The position numbers were made by a program, and so were the translations under genes. Below are positions 63,378-64,000 of a stretch of 64,000 bases of DNA, in pieces. This stretch comes from Hoplostethus atlanticus (taxonomy: Eukaryota; Chordata; Actinopteri; Trachichthyiformes; Trachichthyidae), in NCBI GenBank assembly GCA_034670405.1, contig JAXDDX010000059.1, positions 598,001 to 662,000 of the forward strand, read 5' to 3'. The notes under the pieces are model-generated. The model was not told the origin of the DNA and searched no databases. It saw nothing but the letters and a program-made list of their open reading frames with translations. How positions within the stretch are numbered: the first letter of the stretch is position 1; each line of letters opens with the position of its first letter.

Positions 63378-64000
63378 CTTCTCCTTCCCCCTGCGGCCAG
63401 TCTATCCCTGTGAATGCAGATGACTATTAACATCGAGTGCAGCTCCTGGCTCTGGCAGCCCTCAGAGCAGAGACAGCCAGTAATGGCAGTCACTGACAAA
63501 CAGCCACCTCGTCACCACTCATAAAGTGCCACTCATTTACACTCCACACTGTCACGGGTCTGATCGGGCTCCATCTGTCAACCCCCCCCCCCCCCTCTCT
63601 CCCCGGCGCTCGCTTGACCAGTTGCCCTTAGGGGTCAAATCCACCAAATGGGCTACCTCTACTCTTTGAAAGTGGGTGCGCCACGCTGGGGGCGAACAGA
63701 CCTGAGAATGAAGTTTGAGGTTTTCTTCTCCAAACTTGACATAACCTGGTGGAGGACGTGTTTCATTTCCTGGAAGGAGACGTTAGATGTCAAATTGTTT
63801 TAGAAGCTAATGAAGACATCGTAGCACCGGCTAGGTCATCTGGAAACTAACCACCCTGCTAATTCAGCCATATGTGTCCATGCACATTCCTCAATTTGAT
63901 GAGGTTTTTTTTTTACCAGCATGGTGTTCATGATTGATTTGCGTAAAATGTGGAGAGACATGTGATCACCAGGGCTTCTGTTAGCACACACACACACACA

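Larger units (their letters stand above)
61369..64000 (+). other. man1c1: Start of the next MAN1C1 intron
   Basis: It begins GTAAGC after the second exon. It holds the truncated SINE, GA/CA arrays, a C14 run near 63581-63595 and otherwise unique sequence. The window ends in a CA tract (63986-64000). The following exon is not present. Confidence 0.75.

Noticed and set aside
1-64000. CRISPR arrays, operons, rRNA or tRNA genes, and retroviral or Polinton-type elements
   Set aside because: None seen. The only tRNA-like sequences are SINE heads, regular repeats are microsatellites or minisatellites, and no LTR pairs or capsid or polymerase coding was recognised.

Overview
This window is vertebrate nuclear DNA, almost certainly from a ray-finned (teleost) fish. 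It is nearly all intron or other noncoding sequence. The evidence is spliced exons with GT-AG borders, very dense (CA)n, (GA)n and tetranucleotide microsatellites, and fish-type mobile elements: a Tc1/mariner relic with a deleted derivative, a TTAA-flanked MITE, tRNA-derived SINEs, a DANA/mermaid-like SINE body and LINE tails. No bacterial, viral or organelle features were seen.

The one gene I can identify with confidence lies on the + strand. It is the alpha-1,2-mannosidase IC gene (MAN1C1, glycoside hydrolase family 47), a Golgi N-glycan trimming enzyme. Two consecutive coding exons are present, at 44507-44603 and 61253-61368. A 16.6 kb phase-1 intron joins them in frame, and together they encode 71 residues of the early catalytic domain. 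The exons before and after them were not found. I infer that most of 1-44506 is the preceding intron or 5' flank, and that 61369-64000 is the start of the next intron.

Layout: 1-3080 is unique noncoding sequence with a TATC microsatellite. 3080-3785 is a fish interspersed repeat abutting a short Tc1 derivative. 3786-20712 is noncoding with many microsatellites, a compound minisatellite (13060-13575) and a strong CTCF-type motif (17532-17545). 20713-25737 is a transposon cluster: a TTAA MITE, a SINE tail, an element with GGC...GCC termini, and a SINE. At 26643-26757 there is a splice-bounded open segment encoding a proline-rich peptide of unknown origin. 33980-39735 holds LINE tails, a 1.39 kb Tc1 relic on the minus strand and a SINE remnant. 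The large intron after exon 44507-44603 holds a second SINE copy and a second CTCF-like site. The last 2.6 kb holds a truncated SINE with an internal TCTG array.

I found no previously undescribed multi-gene system. The most useful leads are the orphan proline-rich exon candidate, the Tc1 parent and deletion-derivative pair, the TTAA MITE and the CTCF-like sites. All assignments come from reading the sequence and from memory of the families. No database search was run.
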